DNA of 64,000 nucleotides from JAIVJG01 sp964236735 (GTDB lineage Bacteria > Acidobacteriota > Blastocatellia > Pyrinomonadales > Pyrinomonadaceae), in contig CAXSFM010000008.1 in NCBI GenBank assembly GCA_964236735.1, forward strand, positions 158,810 through 222,809. The letters run 5' to 3'. Of the stretch, positions 50,907-58,918 are shown piece by piece. The notes beneath the pieces were generated by a model. That model was not told where the DNA came from. It saw only the letters and a list, made by a program, of their open reading frames with translations, and did no database searches. Positions within the stretch are counted from its first letter, which is position 1. The number at the start of each line of letters is the position of its first letter. The position numbers and the translations under genes were made by a program.

Positions 50907-52093
50907 AAAATCGGCTCGCCATTGGTGTCGAAAGAGATTTCATCGAGCGGCGACTCGCGCTCGCTCCGCACTGCGCTTCTCGGATTTCGCGGCGCGGGGC
51001 GGGGTTCAAAGAGACGCGCTTCCGTATCAAACTCATCGGTGGCGAGTCGCGCGCGCAGCAACTCGATTTCGCGCCCGATACGATTGGCCGCCTCTTCACG
51101 CGCGTCCTCGCCCATCTCTGCGCGCGACAGGTAAAAAAGCGCGTCGCGGTAGCGTGCGATGGCGCGCGCGTATTTGCCTCGAAAGGCCGCGCGCTCGGCC
51201 ATCTCAACCCACTGCCCGACCTTGACCGACGCGATGAAATTTCGCACCGCCATCGAAGAGTCGCGCAGTTCACGCTCGCCCGGATAAACCTTGAGCGCTT
51301 CGTCCAGCACTTCGAGCGCCCTCTGCGCCGTCTCGATTCTATCGGAGAGACGCACGCGCCTCTGCGCTTCATGCGTCAGGCGCGTGGACTCGCCGCGCGC
51401 CCATGTCAGCAGATGTTTCTTCTGCAACCCCCGCACGCGCTCCTGCCCTGCGCGAAGAGCCGCGCGCATGTCCACGGCGGTGACGGAGGCGCGCAGCACC
51501 TCATCCGTGTTGGAGAGATACTGCTCGCAGAGCCTGTAAGCTTCGAGGTGCGCTTCGGGCGGAGCATTCGTCACATCGGCTTCCGCGAGTCTTTGCTGGA
51601 GCGCGCGCAATGCCGTCGCCGATGCGTGGACGCTCGAAGGCATCTGCTGTGCGGACTTCAAAGTTGACCGGCGCAAAGGTGGCTCGCTGTTCCGCATCTC
51701 CGAATCCAACTCGCGCGTGTAACGCGCCCACGCGCGGCGCATCACCACCTCGCGCGCCGCCGCCGCGACGAGGATCACGAACCCCGCGACCAGCCCTGCA
51801 ATCCATAGCGCGTCGTCGCCGCTCTCGCGCAGCACGTACCAGATCATCAAAAACAGCGCGACGGACAACACGCCCGCCCCGACCATGTAACCGACGGTGG
51901 AAGGCATTCGCGGCGGGGGCGCACTTCCGTTGTTGCGCCTGCGCGCGCCCGCCGCAGGAATGCGTCCATCTCGATTGATAAATTGTTCCTCTGAACGACC
52001 GGGCAAGTATTCTTCTCCGCCGATGAAGGAGGCGCGCCGCCTCTTGGTTAGCAAACTCTTGAGCGCGCATTGAGTTTGTGCCGATGCGCTCAA
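50903..52093 (-). CDS. Membrane protein with helical repeat region
   Basis: The protein has 396 residues. Two transmembrane helices lie at about 67-90 and 96-113 (GYMVGAGVLSVALFLMIWYVL and LWIAGLVAGFVILVAAAARE). The remaining part is soluble, helical and TPR-like (about 150-365; for example AFRGKYARAIARYRDALFYLSRAEMG). It has an N-terminal basic tail and an acidic C-terminus. The start is uncertain: TTG 52093 is the longest, TTG 52054 an alternative, and no ATG is near the family-like start. It overlaps the zinc-ribbon gene. No function is known. Confidence 0.65.
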   Translation of the reverse strand: MSASAQTQCALKSLLTKRRRASFIGGEEYLPGRSEEQFINRDGRIPAAGARRRNNGSAPPPRMPSTVGYMVGAGVLSVALFLMIWYVLRESGDDALWIAGLVAGFVILVAAAAREVVMRRAWARYTRELDSEMRNSEPPLRRSTLKSAQQMPSSVHASATALRALQQRLAEADVTNAPPEAHLEAYRLCEQYLSNTDEVLRASVTAVDMRAALRAGQERVRGLQKKHLLTWARGESTRLTHEAQRRVRLSDRIETAQRALEVLDEALKVYPGERELRDSSMAVRNFIASVKVGQWVEMAERAAFRGKYARAIARYRDALFYLSRAEMGEDAREEAANRIGREIELLRARLATDEFDTEARLFEPRPAPRNPRSAVRSERESPLDEISFDTNGEPIL

Positions 52094-52287
52094 CCCGCTT
52101 GTCCGCTATGGGCGGGAATTATACTCAACTTCCCAACCTTAATCTATCAACTAACAACAGTGACATAGTTGGAAGTCGCTTCCCGTTGCGTTTATACTTA
52201 ACCAGACTGGCGCAAAGGCACACGCGCGATTTAATTCACGCGCCGTCCATGCCTTGCCGAAATATTTTTAACCGGAAGGGTGTCTTG

Positions 52288-52542
52288 ATGAATATTAATT
52301 GCCGGAAGTGCAATGCGACGATCTCAGAAGAAGCAGCTTTCTGCTCTGCGTGCGGCGCGGTCGTGGGAGCGAAATTTGACACGCAAACAGGGGGCGAAGA
52401 CGGCTCGTGGGACATCCCCGTGACCTTCGTCGGAACGAAACGCCCCGCCCTGCCTTCACGCTCGGAACAAACGAACGAGCCAACGCCAGTCGCACACATG
52501 CCACACGCGAAAGATACACCGTCCACTTCAAACGAAGAATAG
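52288..52542 (+). CDS. Zinc-ribbon protein, small
   Basis: The protein has 84 residues. At the N-terminus CRKCNATISEEAAFCSACG is a standard zinc ribbon (two C-x2-C). The rest is polar, with a Pro/Thr/Ser-rich tail, and is likely disordered. ATG 52288 has GGAAGGG in front. It precedes the PrsW-like gene by 24 bases and may be cotranscribed. Some PrsW-like genes have zinc-ribbon neighbours or fusions, but the role here is not known. Confidence 0.75.
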   Translation: MNINCRKCNATISEEAAFCSACGAVVGAKFDTQTGGEDGSWDIPVTFVGTKRPALPSRSEQTNEPTPVAHMPHAKDTPSTSNEE

Positions 52543-52566
52543 CCGAGACCGCGACGCCAGAGAATT

Positions 52567-53751
52567 ATGAGAGACTTCCCGGCTTCACCTCATCCGACCC
52601 AGCCGGCGACGTTTCCCTTGCCGGCACGGACACGCGGCCACAACGGCCTCAAGTGGACGCTGGCCGTCTTCGCGATTCTCGTCGCGCTCCTGCTCGGTCT
52701 GCTCACGCTCCTGATCGTCGGATACGAAACCGGCTTCCTCTCTCTGCTCGCCGGCATCGTCATCGCCGTGCTGCCCGCGCCCGTCTATGTGACGCTCGTG
52801 TTGTGGTTGGATCGCTACGAGCCGGAGCCGAAGTGGATGCTCGCGACGGCTTTTTTCTGGGGTGCGCTCGTCGCGGTCTTTTTCGCCATCATCATTAATT
52901 CGCTCGGCGCGACGCTCGTCGAAACTCTCTTTAACAAGCAGGCCGCAGACTTTTACGGCCTCATCATCTCCGCGCCCGTCGTCGAAGAGAGCGCCAAAGC
53001 CTTCGCGCTCTTCACACTCTATTTCTGGAAACGCGACGAGTTCGACGACGTACTTGACGGCATCATCTACGCCGCGATGGTCGGGCTGGGATTTGCGATG
53101 ACGGAGAACGTCAAGTATTACGGCGAGGCCGTGATGGGGGGCAGCATGGTAGGCGCATTCATCGTGCGCGGAATGTTCTCGCCTTTCGCGCATCCGCTCT
53201 TCACGAGCATGACGGGCATCGGACTCGGCATCGCCAGCCAGACGAACCGGCGCGCGGCGAAGTTCGTCGCGCCGCTCGCGGGCTTCATCCTCGCGATCAT
53301 CCTGCATGGCTCTTGGAACGCCGCAGCATTTTTCAGCACGCAATTCGACAACGGGCGCATCGCCCTCGCGATGTACTTTCTCGTGATGGTTCCCATCTTC
53401 GCCGGAGTGCTCGTCGCCGTCGTCTTCGCGCTCAGGCGCGAGGGACGAATTCTGCGCGAACATCTCCGTTGTGATGTCGAGCGCGGGCTGTTTCCGCCCG
53501 ACGAGTACGCGCGCCTGTGCAGCATCCGCGGGCGCATGAAAGCGTCTTTGAGCGCCATGTCGCGCGGAGGCATCGAAGCGTGGCGCGCGCGACGGCAACT
53601 CAACATCCTCGCCAGCGAACTCGCCTTTCATCGCCAGCGCGTCGCACAGAGCGCCGCCGCGCGCAACGCTTCAGAAGACATCGAGCGCGAAGTGATGTAC
53701 ATGCGAACGATTGACGAGTTGCGCGCGCGACTCGCCGCCAGCGGGAATTAA
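52567..53751 (+). CDS. PrsW-like intramembrane metalloprotease
   Basis: This 394-residue inner-membrane protein has about 8 transmembrane helices between 28 and 305. The catalytic motif is PVVEESAKAF (Glu140, Glu141, Lys144), followed by EFDDVLDGIIYAAMVGLGFAMTEN, HPLFTSMTGIGLG and LHGSWNA, all typical of PrsW/CPBP-like proteases. PrsW cleaves anti-sigma factors in Bacillus; the target here is unknown. The cytoplasmic C-terminal region (about 320-394) is helical and basic. ATG 52567 follows the zinc-ribbon gene. The protein may take part in envelope stress signalling. Confidence 0.88.
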   Translation: MRDFPASPHPTQPATFPLPARTRGHNGLKWTLAVFAILVALLLGLLTLLIVGYETGFLSLLAGIVIAVLPAPVYVTLVLWLDRYEPEPKWMLATAFFWGALVAVFFAIIINSLGATLVETLFNKQAADFYGLIISAPVVEESAKAFALFTLYFWKRDEFDDVLDGIIYAAMVGLGFAMTENVKYYGEAVMGGSMVGAFIVRGMFSPFAHPLFTSMTGIGLGIASQTNRRAAKFVAPLAGFILAIILHGSWNAAAFFSTQFDNGRIALAMYFLVMVPIFAGVLVAVVFALRREGRILREHLRCDVERGLFPPDEYARLCSIRGRMKASLSAMSRGGIEAWRARRQLNILASELAFHRQRVAQSAAARNASEDIEREVMYMRTIDELRARLAASGN

Positions 53752-53881
53752 TTGCGGAAATTTATTTCTGAGGTAAACTGTGCCGTCTCACCTCGCCGCG
53801 AACGCGCCGGGATGCGCTTTTCATTCGCGCTCGAAGCGACTCTGACGCCAGAAAGAGGAGGAAGCCCGACCGGAACTCCCT

Positions 53882-54658
53882 GTGAAGATTAAACTCTTGC
53901 CCAGCTCTTTTGACGCCAACGGGCGTGCCAACCTCGAACAGCGTTTGAGCTGCTTCATCGTTGACGACCGCGTGGCGATTGACGCCGGAAGCATCGCCAT
54001 CGCCGCCTCCGATGCCGAGCGCGCGACTGTGCGCGACATCATCATCACGCACCCGCACATGGATCACGTCGCGACGCTCCCCATCTTCGTTGACGATCTC
54101 TTCGCCACGCTCGACGAGCCGATTCGCATCCACGCGACGCCCGATGTCATTCGCCTGCTGGAGCGCGACATCTTCAACGGCACGGTCTATCCGCCCTTCC
54201 AAAAGTTCAGCAACTCGCGCACGCGCGTCATGGAGTTCGTGCCGTTTCAGACGGGCGAGAGTTTCAACGTCGCACACTTGAGCGTCAACGCCGTCCCCGT
54301 CACGCACATCGTCCCGACCATCGGCATGACGCTGACGGACGGATTAAAAACCATCGCCTTCAGTTCCGACACCTCCGCCACAGAAGAGTTCTGGCAACTC
54401 GTCAATCACACCACGCGCGTTGACGCCCTGCTCATCGAAGCATCTTTCCCCGACGCGCTGGCGAAACTCGCCGAAACATCATGTCACCTGACGCCCTCCA
54501 CGCTCAGACAGGAACTGCGTAAGCTCGCGCACACAGACCTCGACATTCTCGCCGTCCATCTCAAACCGTCTTACCGCGCGCAACTCGTCGCCGAACTCGC
54601 CGCGCTCGCCATCCCTCGCCTGAGCGCGATGGAGCCGGGACGCGATTATGAGTGGTGA
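53882..54658 (+). CDS. MBL-fold hydrolase (class II cyclic-nucleotide phosphodiesterase-like)
   Basis: This 258-residue metallo-beta-lactamase-fold enzyme has the metal-binding HPHMDH (His57, His59, Asp61, His62). It ends in a pattern close to class II cAMP phosphodiesterases: VPVTHIVPTIGMTLTDG, AFSSDTSATEEFW and a later DILAVHLKPSYR. It may hydrolyse a cyclic nucleotide. The start is GTG 53882, which begins the family N-terminus; its ribosome-binding site is weak (GGAGGAAG lies further upstream). No signal peptide is seen. Confidence 0.85.
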   Translation: MKIKLLPSSFDANGRANLEQRLSCFIVDDRVAIDAGSIAIAASDAERATVRDIIITHPHMDHVATLPIFVDDLFATLDEPIRIHATPDVIRLLERDIFNGTVYPPFQKFSNSRTRVMEFVPFQTGESFNVAHLSVNAVPVTHIVPTIGMTLTDGLKTIAFSSDTSATEEFWQLVNHTTRVDALLIEASFPDALAKLAETSCHLTPSTLRQELRKLAHTDLDILAVHLKPSYRAQLVAELAALAIPRLSAMEPGRDYEW

Positions 54659-54683
54659 ATATTGTGTGAGAGAAAAAGTCTGA

Positions 54684-55040
54684 TCAGGGTTCCTGAGACA
54701 AGGCGTGCGCGTCGCCTGCGTCCGCGGACGCCGAACTGTTGAGCAAGCCTTCCATGTGCTGTCGCGCCTTCCACGCTCCCGTGCGCTCTGCGACTTCGAT
54801 GCCGTCCTCCCACGCACGCCGCGCTTCTTCGCGCTCCCCAGAATTCAACAACGCCGTGCCGAGCATTTGATAGGCGGACGTGAAGTCCTTGTTGAGCGCG
54901 ACGACGCGGCGCAACGCTTCGACGGCCTCGCTCCAACGCTCAAGCTTGGAATATTCGTTGGCGAGTCCGTACCAGACCATCGCCTCGTCTGGCTGCGTCG
55001 TCGCCATCGCGAGGAATGCGTCAATTCTCTGCTGTGACAT
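54684..55040 (-). CDS. TPR protein, small
   Basis: The protein has 118 residues. It contains about two and a half tetratricopeptide units (MVWYGLANEYSKLERWSEAVEALRRVVALN, then FTSAYQMLGTALLNSGEREEARRAWEDGI). TPR proteins bind protein partners. The C-terminal end is Ala/Ser/Asp-rich. The partner is unknown. ATG 55040 is used. It lies 36 bases downstream of the small gene at 55077-55388 on the same strand and may be cotranscribed with it. Confidence 0.8.
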   Translation of the reverse strand: MSQQRIDAFLAMATTQPDEAMVWYGLANEYSKLERWSEAVEALRRVVALNKDFTSAYQMLGTALLNSGEREEARRAWEDGIEVAERTGAWKARQHMEGLLNSSASADAGDAHALSQEP

Positions 55041-55076
55041 GTAAATGTTGACCTGCCTTCGACCTTGAAGAGATAA

Positions 55077-55388
55077 CTAACGTATCTGCTCGAACTCTGC
55101 CTCGGTGTGCTCGCCGGCGAATCTTTCGAGCGTGACGCGACCGCTCGGCAAAACTTCTGTAATGCGGAAAGTCCGCTCAACAGGATCGCGTCCCGGCATC
55201 AACTCGGCGCGGAACGTCACGCTCATGCCGGGACGCGCCCAGCGATCCGCGCCGCTCCGGTTGTATTCATCGTAGATGGATTTCTTTCCTCCCATCGCTC
55301 TCTTGCGCCGCACCACGACGGCTGCACCCAGTGCGCCCGCCGCCAGTCCCGCCATCGCGCCTAACCAACGCTTCGTGCGTGCATTCAT
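55077..55388 (-). CDS. Small membrane-anchored protein
   Basis: The protein has 103 residues. A basic start (MNARTKRW) is followed by one transmembrane helix (about 8-26, LGAMAGLAAGALGAAVVV) and a soluble part with RPGMSVTFRAELMPGRDPVERTFRITEVLPSGRVTLERF, a small beta-barrel-like sequence. It probably faces the periplasm or cytoplasm near the membrane. No family is recognised. ATG 55388 is preferred over 55436 because the residues before it show no conservation features. It precedes the TPR gene. Confidence 0.65.
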   Translation of the reverse strand: MNARTKRWLGAMAGLAAGALGAAVVVRRKRAMGGKKSIYDEYNRSGADRWARPGMSVTFRAELMPGRDPVERTFRITEVLPSGRVTLERFAGEHTEAEFEQIR

Positions 55389-55524
55389 AAATTTCTCTAC
55401 CGTCCCGGAGCATCCGTCGAAAACGACGACGCGCAAGCCGCAGACCCGTTAGCGGGCGTTCGGCTTGCGCGTCAAACAGGTCGCGGCGCTCACGCATCTG
55501 CCATCGCGCTTGTCCCGCGTCCCC

Positions 55525-55800
55525 CTAGCACAGCGGGTCAAGTTTCTCAGTGATGATCGGCAGGCCGCCCAGAGATTTCTCGGCGTTGATGGGCGTATAG
55601 AACGCCCACTCTTCGGGCACTTTGTCTTCGGCGAAGATGGCCTCGACCGGGCATTCCGGCACACAGGCATCACAGTCTATGCAGGTCTCCGGGTTGATCC
55701 ACACTGCGGCGTCATCGAGGTGAAAAGCCTCCACAGGACACACCACCACGCAGTCCGTATAACGGCAGCCGACACAGGGTTCACAAACGACGTAAGTCAT
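55525..55800 (-). CDS. Ferredoxin (FdxA-like, 7Fe or 8Fe)
   Basis: This 91-residue electron carrier has two iron-sulfur motifs. The first, CEPCVGCRYTDCVVVCPVEAF, has the spacing of the [3Fe-4S] site of FdxA-type ferredoxins plus extra cysteines. The second, CIDCDACVPECPVEAI, is a normal [4Fe-4S] site. The C-terminal stretch (EEWAFYTPINAE) is family-like. GAGGAGGC sits just before ATG 55800. No electron-transfer partner is adjacent. It probably acts in the cytoplasm in low-potential redox reactions. Confidence 0.93.
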   Translation of the reverse strand: MTYVVCEPCVGCRYTDCVVVCPVEAFHLDDAAVWINPETCIDCDACVPECPVEAIFAEDKVPEEWAFYTPINAEKSLGGLPIITEKLDPLC

Positions 55801-56160
55801 TCAATTTGCCTCCTCAGAAATGTAGATGGCGACGGCGGCGCGAGCAGTGCCGAAAACTTACGTCCACAGGTGCGGTCAGCGCCGACAATCGGGGATATTT
55901 ACTCCGCCCGAAATATAAGCACGAACCGCGAAGATTGCCAAGAATTATTTTTGCTTTTTTTGCACGCCGTGTTGCTGTGAAAAGACGGACGAGCCTAAAC
56001 GACGCACGCGCGCCGTCATCATCGCTCTATTCCCGGACGTGATGAAATTTCACGTTGACGGCGCAGACGGATGACGTTTAGCCCGTGTTCAGGTGAACCG
56101 GGCTAACGTCAGAGAGCATACTTGTGATGTACGGGAAGAACGCTGTCTGGCAGGCGAGTC
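55801..56160. other. Intergenic region with a bulged hairpin
   Basis: No gene is visible. A hairpin lies at 56072-56111 (TGACGTT-T-AGCCCG with CGGGCTAACGTCA, one bulged T). It lacks a T-run, so its role is unclear. Confidence 0.45.
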
Positions 56161-56391
56161 TTACGCTTTGCTGGTCTGCGGCGTGGTCTCGGCGAGCAGC
56201 ATTTTGATGGCGCGCGTCGTTTCCTGACGACGCTTCTGCTGAAACTCGCTGACCCACTCGGAGACGTTGGCGACGATGTCGCGCGCCGATTCCTGTGCGG
56301 ATTTCTTCTTCGTCGCCTCTGTGGCGATGATGGGCTGCGGGCGATTTCTCTCGCCGCGCTTGATAACTTTGATTGGGGTTTTCGTCTTCAT
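56161..56391 (-). CDS. Small basic protein
   Basis: The protein has 76 residues. The start is KTKTPIKVIKRGERNRPQ, followed by a helical stretch (ESARDIVANVSEWVSEFQQKRRQETTRAIKMLLAE). It is hydrophilic with no membrane segment. It may bind nucleic acid or a partner protein, but I cannot say. ATG 56391 has TTAGGAAC in front. It is isolated between other small genes. Confidence 0.6.
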   Translation of the reverse strand: MKTKTPIKVIKRGERNRPQPIIATEATKKKSAQESARDIVANVSEWVSEFQQKRRQETTRAIKMLLAETTPQTSKA

Positions 56392-56954
56392 GTTCCTAAT
56401 TTGTATTTCTGATTGAGTGTCGTTCTCTTAGACGAACAAGATGGAGTGAAAGTTCCTTTTTGTTCGATTCCCGTTGCTTGCTTCAAGGTTCATGCGGCTG
56501 TAGAGCAAACTAAAGGCCATAGCCTCAGCCCAATGGAGCAAGAGCGGCGCTGCACACTATCTTGTCAGACATTGCAATAAAATTTTGACATCTATGTATG
56601 CGAGGACACACATCAGCCCGCTTTGCAGCGGGAAAATCGGGGAGCGTTGAAGAGATGCGTGCTCTACGGCAGCGGTTGTCTGCGACTTCGACACCTCGCA
56701 TCACTGCTCTTTGGATAACACCAACGCGCAACAAGCGAACACTTATCTGTGAACGTGGCTTCATTGCGTACAGCCGTGCACGCCTGACCAAAGACTTTGC
56801 AGAATGCCAAGACGGAGATGCCGCTCGCGCTCTTTGCCAAAGCGCGAAGGGATGACGAGCGTCTTCCGAGATCGTCCGTCAGTTCGTTAACTCTTTGCGG
56901 ACAAACAGCATTCTTCTCTTCGAGGCAAACTCAAAGCGCGCGCAAATTTACGGC
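56392..56954. other. Intergenic region, no convincing gene
   Basis: This 563-base gap has short frames on both strands (about 85-90 codons at most) that overlap each other and lack ribosome-binding sites or family features. I see no terminator, RNA or repeat. Confidence 0.4.
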
Positions 56955-57821
56955 ATGTTCGTTGCACTTGAGACGCGCGTCATGCGTCTGAGCGAAGCCG
57001 TCACCATCTATCTTTCCGCCGCCGCGTCCTTCGGCGTCGCGCATTTCCTGCACGGGCGTTCGCGTTCCACACGTCAACCTCTCGCGCTGGCAAGGGCGAC
57101 GGGCATCGCGCTGCTATGGCCTCTCGCAGCTTTGCGACTGCTGATGGAACGCCACGCGCCCGCCACGATCAAAGCTGATGAAAGCGACGACGGCGATGAT
57201 GCACGCGCTCCGCACGACGAGTGTCAAGTCGAGCAGGCCAAGCGCGCGCTGATCAATTCGCTCCACGCCATCGAAGACCTACTGGAACGCACATCCGGCT
57301 GGCACACCGAAACGCATCGGCACGAAATGTTCGCCGCGCGCGAATGCGTCGAGCGTTATGCGGGACTCGCGCTCGCCTCGTCAACCGCATGTGCAGACGA
57401 CGCGCCCACGACGCGCGAGTTGGAACTTTACCAACTCGCCGGACGCACGAATGAAGACCTGCTGCTTGCCGGTCTTTGCACGCACCGGCGCAACGTCTTG
57501 CGCCTGCTGGCACATCGCGAGCGCGCACGCGCGGAGTTGACCCACACGCTCGCTGCTGTGCGTGAGCTTGCACACACGCTTTGCCCCTCGTCGCTGCAAC
57601 ATGCGCCCGACGCGCGACGCATCAACGAAGCTCTGCTGCAAACGCTCGCGCACGCCATCAAATTATTTTCGCTTTTGGATGACAGTGACGCGGCGATTCG
57701 CGCCTCGCGCCTGCATGACGCGGAGGGTGCGCGTCTGCTTTCACCGTCGAAAATAGAACATGCTGCGCCCGCTGCCGCGCACGGCGCGCTGGCGCAAGGA
57801 GAAGGATTATGTACGACATAG
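56955..57821 (+). CDS. Hypothetical protein with N-terminal membrane segment
   Basis: The protein has 288 residues from ATG 56955 (an ATG at 56982 is also possible). Hydrophobic stretches occur at about 13-31 (VTIYLSAAASFGVAHF) and 46-62, and the rest is helical and Ala/Leu/Arg-rich with many charged residues (for example VEQAKRALINSLHAIEDLLERTSG). It may be a membrane-attached regulator. No family is recognised. The stop overlaps the next start by 13 bases, so the two are probably expressed together. Confidence 0.6.
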   Translation: MFVALETRVMRLSEAVTIYLSAAASFGVAHFLHGRSRSTRQPLALARATGIALLWPLAALRLLMERHAPATIKADESDDGDDARAPHDECQVEQAKRALINSLHAIEDLLERTSGWHTETHRHEMFAARECVERYAGLALASSTACADDAPTTRELELYQLAGRTNEDLLLAGLCTHRRNVLRLLAHRERARAELTHTLAAVRELAHTLCPSSLQHAPDARRINEALLQTLAHAIKLFSLLDDSDAAIRASRLHDAEGARLLSPSKIEHAAPAAAHGALAQGEGLCTT

Positions 57822-58462
57822 GCGGCGCTCAAAGCATTTGCCGCCCCGCCACCAACGACTATGATGTAGCGGCGAGAATCAACTGGCTCTCCGCTCAACT
57901 CGCATACGCAGAGTCTCAGTCACCGTCCGTCCAAACACGCGCTACAAGGCAACTTGTTTCACTGCCCCGCACGCTCTCGACCGGGCAGGCTTTCGCGCGC
58001 TTCGGACTTTTGCTGGGACTCTTTCCGCCGGCAGCCATCTTTTTCAGAATGTTCTGGCACAATACTTATCAACCCGGATTGTTTTTGCTCTGCGTGTTGA
58101 TGAGCCTCATCTGCTGTCTCGTCGGATGTGGAATGGGCGACAGTCTTTTCCGGCAGGTCAATGTCGAGGTCAACAACTTCGCGCGACGCTCGTGGGTGAC
58201 AACGATCTTCGCGTCCATGCTGCTCGGATTAGTTTGGGGCATCGGGACAGGAGGCGCAGGCGGAGTCATCTACTTCGGCATCGGCGCATTCTTCGGCGCG
58301 GCCTGCGCCATCCCCGTCGCGCTCGCGGGCTTTCCCCTCTTCGCCATCCTTCACCGCCTGCTCGCGCGCGATGGTATGATTGACGCACGCCTCGTCTGGC
58401 CGCTCGCGTTCGGCATTTCAACTGTCATCGCCGCGCTGATTCTCAGCCCCTTTGTTAAATAG
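57809..58462 (+). CDS. Multi-pass membrane protein, hypothetical
   Basis: The protein has 217 residues. A polar N-terminus of about 60 is followed by five likely transmembrane helices (ARFGLLLGLFPPAAIFF, LFLLCVLMSLICCLVGCG, TIFASMLLGLVWGIGTG, a glycine-rich helix, and the C-terminal LAFGISTVIAALIL). No family is recognised. AAGGAG is well placed before ATG 57809. The last two bases of its TAG stop (58461-58462) are also the first bases of the inverted repeat of the next element, so the element may have supplied the stop. Confidence 0.75.
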   Translation: MYDIGGAQSICRPATNDYDVAARINWLSAQLAYAESQSPSVQTRATRQLVSLPRTLSTGQAFARFGLLLGLFPPAAIFFRMFWHNTYQPGLFLLCVLMSLICCLVGCGMGDSLFRQVNVEVNNFARRSWVTTIFASMLLGLVWGIGTGGAGGVIYFGIGAFFGAACAIPVALAGFPLFAILHRLLARDGMIDARLVWPLAFGISTVIAALILSPFVK

Positions 58463-58910
58463 AAGGCAGTAGGCAGAAAGCAGAAGGCAGTCAAAACAAT
58501 GCTTCACGGGCATCGAGACTTAAAGGTTTACCAGCTTGCCTATAAACTGGCGATGGAGATTTTCAATCTGACGAAAAGTTTTCCCAAAGATGAAAGGTAC
58601 GCTCTGATTGATCAGATTCGCCGCTCGTCAAGGAGCGTCGCGGCAAACATTGCGGAAGGCTATCGGAAAAGACAGTATCCGAATATGTTTGCCAGCAAGA
58701 TGGCCGACTCTGACGCTGAAGCAACCGAGACGCAGGTCTGGCTCGACTTCGCACGCGATTGCGATTATCTGCCGACAGAAAAATATGAAGTGTTAACAAA
58801 AGGATACGAAGAAGTTGGCAGAATGCTTGCCAGCATGATTGCCAACCCGGATAAATTCAAGCCACATTAAATTTCAGAGACTGCCTTCTGCTCTCTGCCT
58901 ACTGCCTTCT
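58461..58910. mobile_element. Inverted-repeat cassette carrying a four-helix-bundle gene
   Basis: The 32-bp ends at 58461-58492 and 58879-58910 are inverted copies, identical except for one base. They are built from tandem words such as GGCAGAAGGCAG. The inside holds a single gene (58499-58870) starting 6 bases after the left end. Left and right ends abut the preceding stop and the next start (gap of 8 bases). No transposase is encoded, so movement would need help from elsewhere. Confidence 0.75.
58499..58870 (+). CDS. Four-helix-bundle protein (S23 / 23S rRNA intervening-sequence family)
   Basis: The protein has 123 residues, the family length. The start HRDLKVYQLAYKLAMEIFNLT, then RYALIDQIRRSSRSVAANIAEG and DSDAEATETQVWLDFA, are the family marks. 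The same fold is seen in Avd accessory proteins of diversity-generating retroelements and in proteins coded in 23S rRNA intervening sequences. Family members bind nucleic acid, and their role is unsettled. Here no reverse transcriptase, variable repeat or rRNA gene is nearby. The gene fills the space between the inverted repeats at 58461-58492 and 58879-58910. Confidence 0.9.
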   Translation: MLHGHRDLKVYQLAYKLAMEIFNLTKSFPKDERYALIDQIRRSSRSVAANIAEGYRKRQYPNMFASKMADSDAEATETQVWLDFARDCDYLPTEKYEVLTKGYEEVGRMLASMIANPDKFKPH

Positions 58911-58918
58911 GCGCTCCC

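Noticed and set aside
56525..56855. Overlapping 85-90 codon frames on both strands
   Set aside because: No ribosome-binding sites, no family features, and they overlap each other.
58461..58910. Diversity-generating retroelement
   Set aside because: The four-helix-bundle gene resembles Avd, but there is no reverse transcriptase and no template/variable repeat pair near it.
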